This document shows positions 1 to 7,512 of a stretch of DNA of 40,683 nt, one piece after another. Below the pieces are notes generated by a model, which saw only the letters and a program-made list of their open reading frames with translations, made no database searches and was not told the DNA's origin. The DNA is from CAYJFK01 sp964369475 (GTDB lineage Bacteria > Bacillota > Clostridia > Oscillospirales > Feifaniaceae), in contig CAYJFK010000016.1 in NCBI GenBank assembly GCA_964369475.1, positions 1 to 40,683 on the forward strand, written 5' to 3'. Made by a program: the position numbers and the translations under genes. Numbering within the stretch: position 1 is the first letter of the stretch; the number at the start of each line of letters is the position of its first letter.

Positions 1-166
1 ACCGCAAGGCCGTGTTTTCGACTTGTTTTTGGCGACTTTGATAGTATAACCCATGGAGCGCCATTTGTCAACAGTTAATTTCAAAATATTGTAAAAAACA
101 TTTCCACATTAACCTTGCGATTAATTCCTACATTATATATACCATTTTACACTGCCAAAATTGCCG

Positions 167-193
167 CATGGCAGGCTTTATTTGCCTGCCATG
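167..193 (-). terminator. Hairpin at the 3' end of the DUF1893 gene
   Basis: A perfect 10-bp stem (CATGGCAGGC / GCCTGCCATG) with a 7-nt loop overlaps the stop codon of the gene that ends at 178. The tail on the minus strand is only weakly T-rich, so it may terminate transcription or simply protect the mRNA 3' end. Confidence 0.5.
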
Positions 194-606
194 AGTTGTG
201 CAATCTTACTTCTTAGTGCTACAAGTGCCTCTTGCGGATCTTCTATATCACTCACAGCTTTCTCGAGAGGGCACATGTCGTCCCCTGTTCTGTTTTCGAT
301 ATACTCTACAAGTTCACCATAGCAGCATGGTATATCATGCTTTTTAAGATACTCTACTGCGCCTTTGCTCATTACAACTCCATAAACCTTGCTTACCTCG
401 GCAAGCACCATCAAGACAGCTGCCGCTTTGCCTACCACTGTATCTGCCACTGACGAATCCTGCATGTACCTATTGACCGCATCGAAGGCCGCAAGAAGTG
501 GTTTTACTCCTATGCCCTTACCGGCATATACAATCTGTCCGCCCCTCGCCATTGCACAAGTGCTTCCCATTTCAAGTGCCTGCTTTGCTATCTCTATATC
601 TTTCAT
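178..606 (-). CDS. DUF1893 domain protein
   Basis: This 142-residue protein matches the DUF1893 family, small proteins with a cytidine-deaminase-like fold whose biochemical role is not established. The family-like parts are the N-terminal segment with SxCAxxxxGQ-type spacing (residues 14-25), the GIGVKPL turn (32-38), and the central VVGKAAAVL helix (57-65), which resembles the helix region of deaminases. The start is supported by AAAGG about 8 nt upstream of the ATG at 606. It lies 93 nt downstream of ribokinase on the same strand and may be co-transcribed with it. No catalytic function should be assumed: the classical zinc-binding HxE...PCxxC set of true deaminases is not evident. Confidence 0.75.
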   Translation of the reverse strand: MKDIEIAKQALEMGSTCAMARGGQIVYAGKGIGVKPLLAAFDAVNRYMQDSSVADTVVGKAAAVLMVLAEVSKVYGVVMSKGAVEYLKKHDIPCCYGELVEYIENRTGDDMCPLEKAVSDIEDPQEALVALRSKIAQLMAGK

Positions 607-699
607 CTTATATACCTTTCTGATTTTGCGCCTTGATGCGCAAGCTGTTACAATATTATTATGCCGAAAAAGCCTTATATGCTACCATCCAAACACACT

Positions 700-1689
700 C
701 TATATAATGTAGCGTTCTTTTTGCACCATACTACTCGCAATACCTTCCATCTCGTCAAAAGAGGACATTGCCGACTGTGCGCCAAACTTTGTTGTCGATA
801 TGCAGGCAAACATATTTGCAAAGTTTATGGCCGTGTCTAGCTCTGCTTTGCAAGAGAGCGCAAAGGCAAGCGCACCGTTGAAGGAGTCGCCCGCTCCCGT
901 TGTGTCTACTACCGTAATTTCAAATGTGGGGTAGTGGGTTAGCTCGCCCTCTTTATATAGATAGACTCCATCGCCACCCGCTTTGTTTATAACAATTCCA
1001 ACACCCATATCACAAACAGCTCTGCAGGCCGCCTTGCGATCTTCCATGTTCTTTATCTCGATGCCGGTGAGAATGGATAGCTCTGTTGCGTTGGGGGTTA
1101 TTATGTCTACATTTTTAAGTAGCTCTGTCGGAAGCTTTACGGCAGGAGCCGGATCGAGTATGACAGTTGCGCCGACCTCTGATGCTAACTTTGCCGCTTT
1201 TATGTTTGCCTCCATGGGCACTTCAAGTTGTAGCATCAAAATGCCGCACCCTTCAACGAGCGCCTTATGACCCTCTACATATTCTCCGTCTACTCTGCCG
1301 TTTGCTCCTGCATCTATTATAATGGAGTTTTCTCCACTGTCTGCCACTTGAATAAGCGCAGTGCCTGTCGAAATGCCGCCCTCACGCTCGACAGCCGATA
1401 CATCGACTCCCTTTGCCGTAAGCGAGGCCACCATCTTATCGGCAAGTATGTCGTCTCCCGTCTTGCCACACATTACAACCTTGCCGCCAAGACCACCCGA
1501 GGCGACCGCCTGATTTGCGCCCTTGCCGCCCGAGAATATCGCAAATTCTCTGCCCGACATCGTTTCGCCGGGGGCTACAAAGCGCTCTACCTTTATGCTC
1601 ATATCGGCATTAACACTGCCCACAACGGCAATACCCATTCTACCGTTTTCCTTCATGTTTAACTTGACCTTTTGAACTGCATTTGCCAT
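700..1689 (-). CDS. rbsK: Ribokinase (PfkB family)
   Basis: The product is a 329-residue PfkB-family sugar kinase, most like ribokinase, which phosphorylates D-ribose to ribose-5-phosphate in the cytoplasm. The N-terminal substrate motif is GSVNADM, followed by the FSGGKGANQAVA glycine-rich segment. Near the C-terminus sits the DTTGAGDSFNGAL signature, with the catalytic Asp and anion hole. An upstream extension to 1749 is open but would run through the promoter. The ATG at 1689 has a GGAGG site 7-8 nt upstream and gives the normal family length once a short N-terminal tail (about 19 residues before MGIAVVGS) is allowed. No ribose transporter is adjacent, so salvage of ribose from nucleosides is as likely as uptake. 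Confidence 0.9.
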   Translation of the reverse strand: MANAVQKVKLNMKENGRMGIAVVGSVNADMSIKVERFVAPGETMSGREFAIFSGGKGANQAVASGGLGGKVVMCGKTGDDILADKMVASLTAKGVDVSAVEREGGISTGTALIQVADSGENSIIIDAGANGRVDGEYVEGHKALVEGCGILMLQLEVPMEANIKAAKLASEVGATVILDPAPAVKLPTELLKNVDIITPNATELSILTGIEIKNMEDRKAACRAVCDMGVGIVINKAGGDGVYLYKEGELTHYPTFEITVVDTTGAGDSFNGALAFALSCKAELDTAINFANMFACISTTKFGAQSAMSSFDEMEGIASSMVQKERYII

Positions 1690-1720
1690 AATTGCACCTC
1701 CTATTATCCATGCACTTTGT

Positions 1721-1749
1721 AGTATAGCCCCTTTGAGCCGTGAAGTCAA
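1721..1749 (-). promoter_or_regulatory. Sigma-70-type promoter of rbsK
   Basis: Read on the minus strand, TTGACT is followed by a 17-nt spacer and TATACT, ending about 30 nt upstream of the rbsK start. Spacing and hexamers are near consensus. This supports the 1689 start over the longer open frame. Confidence 0.65.
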
Positions 1750-1770
1750 TAAAAAGAATGCATAAAACGG

Positions 1771-1983
1771 TCAGTATGGTTTTAATATATTTGTTCTGCC
1801 GAGAATATAATCTGTCGACACACCATAGTGGTCGGCAAGTTTCAAAAGATGCATGACAGGGATTGTTTGGTAACCCCTCTCGTACCTTGAATATACCGTC
1901 TGGGCTATCCCGAGAATTTTTGCTATGTCTTCTTGGCTAAGATCTTTGTCTACTCTTAAGTCTTTAAGTCTTCCGAAATACAT
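1771..1983 (-). CDS. Small XRE-family (Cro/C1-type) DNA-binding protein
   Basis: This is a 70-residue stand-alone helix-turn-helix protein. The HTH_3 core covers about residues 6-60, with the LSQEDIAKILGI helix pair and the YSRYERGYQTIP recognition segment, and it ends in the typical STDYILGRT motif of this family. A GTG 12 nt further upstream is in frame, but the bases there read as the ribosome binding site (GTGAGGTG) for the ATG at 1983, so the shorter start is chosen. It likely represses its own promoter. TAGTACTA-like and AGTACT words lie just upstream (about 1998-2070) and could be operator half-sites, although this is inference. The target genes are unknown. Confidence 0.85.
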   Translation of the reverse strand: MYFGRLKDLRVDKDLSQEDIAKILGIAQTVYSRYERGYQTIPVMHLLKLADHYGVSTDYILGRTNILKPY

Positions 1984-2083
1984 ATCGCACCTCACAGTAG
2001 TACTAATTTATACTATTGACATTATAACAAAAAACAAGTAAACTGTTGATATCAGAACTTAAAAGTACTATGAGGTAATTGAG

Positions 2084-2149
2084 ATGGACGAGATTATAAG
2101 CACACTTGAAGCCACGGCTAGCAGTGGAGGCGTTAGGCACGATTTTTGA
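2084..2149 (+). CDS. Possible 21-residue small ORF, divergent from the XRE gene
   Basis: An ATG at 2084 follows GAGGT at a good distance and opens a 21-codon frame ending in TGA at 2147-2149. A TTGACA at 2016-2021 with a weak TAAACT 17 nt later could drive it. The peptide is not recognised. It may be a true microprotein of the XRE regulator locus, a remnant of a longer gene, or chance. Confidence 0.25.
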   Translation: MDEIISTLEATASSGGVRHDF

Positions 2150-2196
2150 CATATCCCAACATGCGTTTTATGTCATATACAAATTATACGAAAATA

Positions 2197-2278
2197 CCTG
2201 TCGCCGCCAAAATACCGACAAAAAACGAGGGATAAAGGGCCATGCCCTTTATCCCTCCCCCATATCCCACCCGACAGG
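2197..2278. other. Nested double hairpin in an intergenic region
   Basis: An inner perfect 14-bp stem (2227-2240 with 2244-2257, 3-nt loop CAT) sits inside an outer 7-bp stem CCTGTCG (2197-2203) / CGACAGG (2272-2278). There is no T-tract on either strand, so a simple terminator is doubtful. It lies between the small ORF at 2084 and the 3' end of the DIP1984 gene. Confidence 0.5.
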
Positions 2279-2338
2279 TCGATGTGTGGTAATAAATGTT
2301 ATATTTAATTTTGCCGTTCTGTAATTGCCGGAGAATAA

Positions 2339-2411
2339 ATGTAAAACGGGATTCGAACCCGACAGCCTCCGACCGTCACCATCAATTTCGGCATAAAGCC
2401 TACATTCACAT
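2339..2411 (-). other. tRNA-like remnant
   Basis: On the minus strand a T-arm-like hairpin (GGG, loop TTCGAAT, CCC; 2348-2360) is followed by a 7-nt segment that can pair with ATGTGAA at 2405-2411, giving a tRNA-sized span of 73 nt. No convincing D-arm or anticodon arm can be drawn and no CCA follows. It could be a decayed tRNA, an old integration site or coincidence. It sits directly downstream of the DIP1984 gene. Confidence 0.25.
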
Positions 2412-2462
2412 CCGCCCCTGACTACCTGTTCGCTCTGCTAATTCAAGATTTCCAAATTAAAC

Positions 2463-2915
2463 TTATATCAAATCGTTTGTCCAGTTTAGCTCTTGAATTT
2501 TGAGCTCCAACTTGCGGAGCGCTGCAGATGTGCTGTCTATAAGCTTTTGAATTTCCGCAACGGGCATTGTGCTCTTTATCTTGATTTCGCTCGCCCTTGT
2601 TCGACGGGTAAGGCTGCTTGCATCGTGCAAAAAGTTTTTGTATGTGCTAAGTCGCAACTTTAGTATGTCCCTTTTGGCGAGGAGCTCTGTCATTGTAACT
2701 TCAAAGGCTTTAATGGAAGCATTTGTCAAGTTGATTTTAGAGACCAGCCCTTCTAGCTCCTTTGTCAGCTCGTTAAACTGAGACAAAAGCTCTGTCGGAT
2801 TTTCGGGAGGCACTTCGCCCTCTTGCACCGTTGCATTATTTGATAGGCGCATTTGAATTTGATTTATTTTTTCCTGTAAATCCCCTCTTATAACAAGGGC
2901 CTCGGCAAGTTTCAT
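2463..2915 (-). CDS. DIP1984-family protein
   Basis: This 150-residue, mostly helical protein matches the DIP1984 family of small cytoplasmic proteins of unknown function. The family start MKLAEALxxRxDLQ and the conserved NATVQEGE and INLTNASI segments are all present. A 12-residue upstream extension is open, but the ATG at 2915 has GGAGA close upstream and matches where the family begins. Its start overlaps the stop of the aldo/keto reductase gene by 4 bases (ATGA), so the two are translationally coupled. Nothing in the sequence shows an enzymatic motif, and the high Lys/Glu/Leu content suggests a helical bundle or coiled coil. Confidence 0.8.
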   Translation of the reverse strand: MKLAEALVIRGDLQEKINQIQMRLSNNATVQEGEVPPENPTELLSQFNELTKELEGLVSKINLTNASIKAFEVTMTELLAKRDILKLRLSTYKNFLHDASSLTRRTRASEIKIKSTMPVAEIQKLIDSTSAALRKLELKIQELNWTNDLI

Positions 2916-4072
2916 ATCTTCTCCTTTGCCTCCTTGAACATATCGGCACATTTTTTAAGCTCGGTCGGAATGTCTATGCTCTGCGGACATTTCTCAATAC
3001 ATGCTCCGCACGATGTACACTTCGAAGGGCCGCTTCTTTGGTCTTCCTCGAAGAATTGTTCTGTTAAAATGCCCTTTGTCTCTGCCGTAAAAGCAAGTCC
3101 ATAGTTGTTGTATTTTGTAAATGTTCCGTTTATGTTTACCCCAAACGGACATGGCATACAGTACATGCAGTTTGTGCAACCGACATTTAGGCGAGCCCTG
3201 TAACTCTCCCTTACACCCTTCAAAAGGTTGACCTCTGTCGCCGACAGATTGCCTACCCCTGCCCGCTCTGCGACCGAGACATTTTCGGTTAATTGCGCCA
3301 TGGAGTTCATGCCGGACAGCGCAATTGTAACACCGCCGTCGTTAAGCACAAATCTAAGCGCCCACTCGGCAGGACTGCGAGAGGGGTTTGCCACGTGCAG
3401 ATCGTCTATCAAATCAGAGGGAAGCCCTGTCGCAAGCTGACCGCCCTTTAATGGCTCCATTATTACAAGCCCGAGCCCCTTTTGCTTGATTAAATCGACC
3501 CCTGCCTGTCCCACTTGATGCTCTATATCGAGGTAGTTATACTGGATTTGCGCAAAATCCCAATCGTAGCTTGCAAGCACTTCCTGAAAGTGAGGGAATT
3601 TGTCGTGCATGGAAAATCCGGCAAATTTAATCTTGCCTTCCGCCTTGGCTTTGTTGATAAAATTCACCATGTCGGCATTATAGAGCCTGTCCCAAAATGC
3701 CCTTGTAACATTGTGCATAAGATAAAAATCTATGCAGTCTGTCTGAAGCCTTGCAAGCTGCTCGTCGAGTAGACGAGGCAAATCGGATGCATCCCTTACA
3801 AGCCACGACGGAAGCTTTGTCGCTATGTAAATTTTATCCCTTATTCCGAGTTTCTTCAGTATGCGCCCTGTCACCTCTTCGCTCTTGCCACCGTGGTACG
3901 GATAGGCTGTATCCCAGTAGTTTACACCCAAATCGTATGCCTCTTTAAAGAGCTCTGTCGTTTGCACTTCGTCTATATTCTCTGTAACTCCGCCGATTAC
4001 AGGCAGTCTCATACATCCAAAACCCAAGACCGAAAGCGATACCCCTGTTTTGCCCATCTCTCTGTATTGCAT
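2912..4072 (-). CDS. Aldo/keto reductase with C-terminal ferredoxin-type domain
   Basis: The 386-residue protein has an N-terminal aldo/keto reductase barrel (about 1-280) and a C-terminal Fe-S part, the COG1453 type of predicted oxidoreductase. Tetrad-like residues are Asp54, a Tyr at 57 or 59, Lys86 and His120. Cysteines follow in CTNCMYC and then CTSCGACIEKCP, the second being a typical 4Fe-4S set. The physiological substrate is unknown; the clusters suggest electron exchange with ferredoxin rather than only NADPH. The ATG at 4072 is preceded by GGAGG. The five extra residues of the longer frame come from reading that binding site as codons. Confidence 0.87.
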   Translation of the reverse strand: MQYREMGKTGVSLSVLGFGCMRLPVIGGVTENIDEVQTTELFKEAYDLGVNYWDTAYPYHGGKSEEVTGRILKKLGIRDKIYIATKLPSWLVRDASDLPRLLDEQLARLQTDCIDFYLMHNVTRAFWDRLYNADMVNFINKAKAEGKIKFAGFSMHDKFPHFQEVLASYDWDFAQIQYNYLDIEHQVGQAGVDLIKQKGLGLVIMEPLKGGQLATGLPSDLIDDLHVANPSRSPAEWALRFVLNDGGVTIALSGMNSMAQLTENVSVAERAGVGNLSATEVNLLKGVRESYRARLNVGCTNCMYCMPCPFGVNINGTFTKYNNYGLAFTAETKGILTEQFFEEDQRSGPSKCTSCGACIEKCPQSIDIPTELKKCADMFKEAKEKI

Positions 4073-4104
4073 AAACCGCACCTCCATTATGAATTATTAT
4101 TAAT

Positions 4105-4133
4105 ATTATAGCACGACATTCCCAAAATAGCAA
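4105..4133 (-). promoter_or_regulatory. Promoter of the aldo/keto reductase gene
   Basis: Read on the minus strand, TTGCTA, 17 nt and TATAAT lie about 35 nt upstream of the start at 4072. The -10 is consensus and the -35 matches four of six bases. Confidence 0.55.
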
Positions 4134-4224
4134 CAAGGAAGTGTGTTCATTTTATGAAGTTTGGCAAAAATTGGTTTTGCGCTATATTGCCCAATTTTTT
4201 ACTCCACTCAGCTAATACCCTACA

Positions 4225-4253
4225 TTGACAGAGAGCGTTGTAAGCTATATAAT
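4225..4253 (+). promoter_or_regulatory. Consensus promoter of the solute-binding protein gene
   Basis: TTGACA at 4225-4230, a 17-nt spacer and TATAAT at 4248-4253 form a perfect sigma-70 consensus. The expected transcript start is near 4260, before the GGAGG at about 4274. This supports the TTG start at 4288 over an ATG at 4225 that would lie in the -35 box. Confidence 0.8.
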
Positions 4254-4287
4254 TATAATAGATTACATCAATCGGAGGATTATTTTC

Positions 4288-5805
4288 TTGAAAAAGGTAG
4301 TGATATTTGTGACATCTGTGGCACTGTGCGTGGCACTTTTTGCTATAATAAACGGAATTGCAGGAGGTGTAGCCCCTGCCGTTGACGAGGTTGCGGCGGT
4401 CGCTAACCCTGCGACCGAGAGGCGAGACGGCTTTGTTATAGTTGCCGAGCAGTACGAAGGTATATTTTCCCCAATTTGGAGCAAAGGCGAGACCGATGCT
4501 CTTATAACTCGCCTTGTCTTTGAGCCGCTCGTAGAAGAAGGCGCAGACGGCAGCGTGATAGCACGTCTTGCCGACTACACTGTGTCGCCCGATGGGCTGA
4601 CATATACATTTACAATAAAAGATGATGCCGCCTTCTCCAATGGTCAGCCTGTAACAACAGACGACATTGCCTTTACGTGGGATGTTATAACCGACCCATC
4701 TTACGATGGCAATATTAACCTGTCAGACCTAATGGCCTACAACATAGTAGACGAGCAAACGATAACGGCAACGATGGAGTCTGACCGTGGAAGTGCGCTC
4801 TACGACCTTGGCATATCCCCTCTTTCAAGGGCATATTACGGCCTCGACTACACAACAGGCCAGCTCGACTATGTGCGCCTTCAATCCTCTCGCCCGATGG
4901 GGTGCGGCCTTTACATGGTAGGAGACTACACGATGGATAGTATAACGCTATCTGCAAACGAGGAGTATCACGGCGAGGAGCCGTTTTACGAGAGCGTTAC
5001 CTTTACGGTGGGAGCTGACGCCGCCACTCTTATGACGACAGGCGCCGCCGACATCGATTTAACAGGGGCTGATATGGTGGGCGATATAATAGAAAGAGTG
5101 CAAATCCCGACAGACAGCATGGGGATTTTAGGTTTTAACATGGAAAGAGAACCTTTAAATAACCCTGTCGTGCGCCAAGCGATATCTATGTGTGTCGACC
5201 GAGAGGCCCTTATAGAAGCAGGGCTTGACGGAATGGGAAGCGCTCTATATGTCCCGACAGCGGCAGACGGTTTTGCCGGCGAGGGTGGCGTTAGCACATA
5301 CAACCCCGAGGCGGCAAGGGCAATGCTTGCCGAAGCCGGTTTAGAAGGGCTCGAGCTCGACTATACAATAACAGAGGGCAATCCTGTGTCGAAGGCGCTC
5401 GGCGAGATGCTCTCTACCTCTCTTGCAGAGGCAGGCATTACGCTAAATGTCGACAGCATGGACTACGCAAGCCTGCTTCGCCATGTCGAGCTCGGACGGA
5501 GCGACATGTGGTTTATGGCTTGGGGGCTTAGGGCAGATGCCGATATATCTCCACTCGTTTTTACAGATGGCCATTACAACTATTTTAACTATTCCGACAG
5601 CGTTGTAGACTCCCTCCTCCCCGCCGTGCAGGGCGGCTCGCTTACAGAGCGCACAACGGCGGCAAGCCGTCTGTGGCAAGAGCTCGAGGCCGACATTCCC
5701 TTTATTGTTTTGTACCAAGGTGCAAGGGAGATAAATGTCAATATCAGGGTACCCGACATAGAGTTTTCAACCCACACGCTATTTGTAGCAGAGCTATTTG
5801 AGTAG
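4288..5805 (+). CDS. Peptide/nickel-type ABC transporter solute-binding protein
   Basis: The 505-residue protein belongs to the SBP_bac_5 family, extracytoplasmic receptors for oligopeptides or other small ligands. Family features include LVFEPLVEE, the LSPDGLTYTFxIKDxAxFSNGxP-like block (about 75-100) and the later VRQAISMCVDREAL helix. Translation probably starts at TTG 4288, with GGAGG 9 nt upstream. The N-terminus (KK then a hydrophobic run to about residue 25) is a signal sequence, but no lipobox Cys is seen: the only Cys sits in ALCVAL, which fits poorly. No permease or ATPase genes adjoin it, so its transporter partner must be elsewhere. The ligand is unknown. Confidence 0.85.
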   Translation: MKKVVIFVTSVALCVALFAIINGIAGGVAPAVDEVAAVANPATERRDGFVIVAEQYEGIFSPIWSKGETDALITRLVFEPLVEEGADGSVIARLADYTVSPDGLTYTFTIKDDAAFSNGQPVTTDDIAFTWDVITDPSYDGNINLSDLMAYNIVDEQTITATMESDRGSALYDLGISPLSRAYYGLDYTTGQLDYVRLQSSRPMGCGLYMVGDYTMDSITLSANEEYHGEEPFYESVTFTVGADAATLMTTGAADIDLTGADMVGDIIERVQIPTDSMGILGFNMEREPLNNPVVRQAISMCVDREALIEAGLDGMGSALYVPTAADGFAGEGGVSTYNPEAARAMLAEAGLEGLELDYTITEGNPVSKALGEMLSTSLAEAGITLNVDSMDYASLLRHVELGRSDMWFMAWGLRADADISPLVFTDGHYNYFNYSDSVVDSLLPAVQGGSLTERTTAASRLWQELEADIPFIVLYQGAREINVNIRVPDIEFSTHTLFVAELFE

Positions 5806-5821
5806 GTAGATCTCAAATAGC
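5793..5821 (+). other. Hairpin spanning the stop codon of the binding-protein gene
   Basis: A perfect 10-bp stem GCTATTTGAG / CTCAAATAGC with a 9-nt loop includes the TAG stop at 5803-5805. It has no T-tract and may stabilise the mRNA end ahead of the next hairpin. Confidence 0.45.
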
Positions 5822-5848
5822 GGACGTGCTAAAGCTATACACCTTAAT

Positions 5849-5885
5849 GACCGTGCCGCCAAAAGGAATTTTTGGTGGTACGGTC
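5849..5885 (+). terminator. Terminator after the binding-protein gene
   Basis: A stem of about 16 bp with G-U pairs runs from GACCGTGCC to GGTACGGTC. The upper stem is an A-run facing a T-run. The tail beyond is A/T-rich but has no long T-tract. Confidence 0.6.
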
Positions 5886-5908
5886 AAATTATATTCACAC
5901 AACAAACA

Positions 5909-5937
5909 TTGCAAGGCATGTCGATCTGTGTTATAAT
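5909..5937 (+). promoter_or_regulatory. Extended -10 promoter abutting the dus start
   Basis: TTGCAA (5909-5914), a 17-nt spacer and TATAAT (5932-5937) preceded by TG one base away form a strong extended -10 promoter. The predicted transcript start falls at about 5944-5945, on or next to the ATG of dus at 5945. Confidence 0.7.
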
Positions 5938-5944
5938 ACGACCT

Positions 5945-6853
5945 ATGAAAGATATAATACTTGCCCCACTTGCGGGCTTTACCGATAGAAGTTTACGGGC
6001 CCTCTGCCTTGAGTATGGGGCTTCTTTGGTTATAACAGAAATGGTAAGTGCCAAGGCTCTTACCTTTGGCGACAAAAAGTCGCTCCTCCTCGCAAGGCCC
6101 TACGATATGCCGTGCGACATTCAGCTTTTCGGCAGCGATCCCGATGTTATGGCGGAGGGTGCAAAGATAGTGGCAGAGCTTGCCCCTCACGGAATTAACA
6201 TTAACATGGGCTGCCCTGTTCCAAAAATTGTCGGGAACGGTGAGGGCAGTGCTCTTATGCGCTCTCCAAAGCTCATCGAGAGCATAACGAGGGCGACATG
6301 TAGCGCAGGGCTTCCCGTTTCGGTCAAGCTTCGTGCAGGGATAGACGGCAATAAAAATGCCGCAGAATGTGCCAAGGCGGCAGAGGCCGGCGGTGCGGTA
6401 TCCGTTACTGTGCACGGCAGACTTCGGGAGGATATGTACAATCCGAACACCATGGATATAGATATTATCGCAGAGGTTAAGAGGGCTGTCAGCATCCCTG
6501 TTTTTGCAAATGGCGACATAACAAACCTTGCCGAAATGAACAACATGCTCTCAAAGACAGGGGCTAACGGCGTTATGATAGGCAGGGCGGCGCTTGGCAA
6601 TCCCGCCATATTCAGAGAGCTCTTAGGTGGCGAGGTGGCAAGCGTAGCCGAGCGGCTTGAAATTTGCCGCAGGCAGATAGCCGCAATGGTCGAGGACAAG
6701 GGGGAGCGTCTTGCAATGCGTCAGGCACGTTCTCAGCTTTGTCATTATTTTAAGGGCTTTAACGGTGCGGCAACACTTAGATCGCAGTGTGTTAGGCTCG
6801 AAACATTTGCCCAGTTTGAAGAGATGATGGGTCAAATAGAAAACATTATATAA
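5945..6853 (+). CDS. dus: tRNA-dihydrouridine synthase
   Basis: The 302-residue flavoenzyme of the Dus family reduces specific uridines in tRNA D-loops to dihydrouridine. It begins with the canonical LAPLAGFTDRSLR. The catalytic cysteine is Cys90 in NMGCPVPKIV, and VKLRAGID, VHGR, FANGDI and GVMIGRAALGNP supply the FMN and RNA-binding signatures. An in-frame ATG exists at 5909 but lies in the -35 region. The start at 5945 matches the family but has no ribosome binding site, and the promoter -10 ends only 7 nt before it, so the mRNA looks leaderless. It is followed after 15 nt by the sigma factor gene, which suggests one operon. Confidence 0.92.
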   Translation: MKDIILAPLAGFTDRSLRALCLEYGASLVITEMVSAKALTFGDKKSLLLARPYDMPCDIQLFGSDPDVMAEGAKIVAELAPHGININMGCPVPKIVGNGEGSALMRSPKLIESITRATCSAGLPVSVKLRAGIDGNKNAAECAKAAEAGGAVSVTVHGRLREDMYNPNTMDIDIIAEVKRAVSIPVFANGDITNLAEMNNMLSKTGANGVMIGRAALGNPAIFRELLGGEVASVAERLEICRRQIAAMVEDKGERLAMRQARSQLCHYFKGFNGAATLRSQCVRLETFAQFEEMMGQIENII

Positions 6854-6868
6854 AGGAGGTACAGCGCT

Positions 6869-7510
6869 ATGGATCTTGATAAGATGACCGATTTGGAACT
6901 TGTCGAAGCGGTAAAAGGTGGCAACAAAAATGCCTTTGCCACTCTTGTTAAACGCTATCAAAATAAAGTTTACTCGACCGTCTTGCGCATGTGCCGCTCG
7001 AGGGAAGATGCCGAGGACATTTCGCAGGAGATATTCCTTAAGGTATACTCAGGGCTCTCTCGTTTTAGGGCAGAGAGCAGTTTTTCGACCTATCTCTATA
7101 AAATCTGCACAAACACCACGATAGACCACATAAGAAAGCAAAACTCGACGGTCGACACGACCTCTCTTTACAAGGAAAGCGACGACGGCCTTTACCTTGT
7201 CGAGCCCGAAGACAGCGCTCCCTCTCCTATGGCTTCGCTTGAACAAAAGGAAAAAATCGCACTTTTAAGGCAGGCCATCGAGGCTCTGCCCGAAAATCAC
7301 AGGGAGATAATAATATTAAGAGAAATAAATGAGCTCTCTTACGACGAGATCGGAGAGATACTCGACCTTGAAGAAGGCACGGTAAAATCACGAATAAACA
7401 GGGCAAGGGCAAAACTAAAAAAAGAGCTTGAAAAAAGCGGGAACATTTTCGGATATAATCAGTCTAAAGAAAAAGAAGAAACAAATTTAGCAAAAGAAGG
7501 GGGTGAATAG
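6869..7510 (+). CDS. ECF-type RNA polymerase sigma factor
   Basis: The 213-residue protein is a sigma-70 family factor of the extracytoplasmic-function group (SigW/RpoE-like). Region 2 covers about residues 20-85, with AEDISQEIFLKVY and FSTYLYKICTNTTIDHIRK for -10 recognition. A short acidic linker follows (about 90-120). Region 4 (about 125-185) carries the helix-turn-helix LSYDEIGEILDLEEGTVKSRI. A GGAGGT ribosome binding site precedes the ATG. The next gene starts 2 nt after the stop and encodes a one-TM protein that fits a cognate anti-sigma factor. The inducing signal is unknown; envelope stress is the usual role of this group. Confidence 0.92.
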   Translation: MDLDKMTDLELVEAVKGGNKNAFATLVKRYQNKVYSTVLRMCRSREDAEDISQEIFLKVYSGLSRFRAESSFSTYLYKICTNTTIDHIRKQNSTVDTTSLYKESDDGLYLVEPEDSAPSPMASLEQKEKIALLRQAIEALPENHREIIILREINELSYDEIGEILDLEEGTVKSRINRARAKLKKELEKSGNIFGYNQSKEKEETNLAKEGGE

Positions 7511-7512
7511 TC

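Noticed and set aside
2106..2324. 72-codon plus-strand ORF over the nested hairpin
   Set aside because: It has no ribosome binding site, runs through a perfect palindrome and gives a low-complexity, unrecognised product.
4225..4287. ATG start at 4225 for the solute-binding protein
   Set aside because: It lies on the TTGACA box of a perfect promoter, and the transcript would begin downstream of it. TTG at 4288 with GGAGG upstream fits better.
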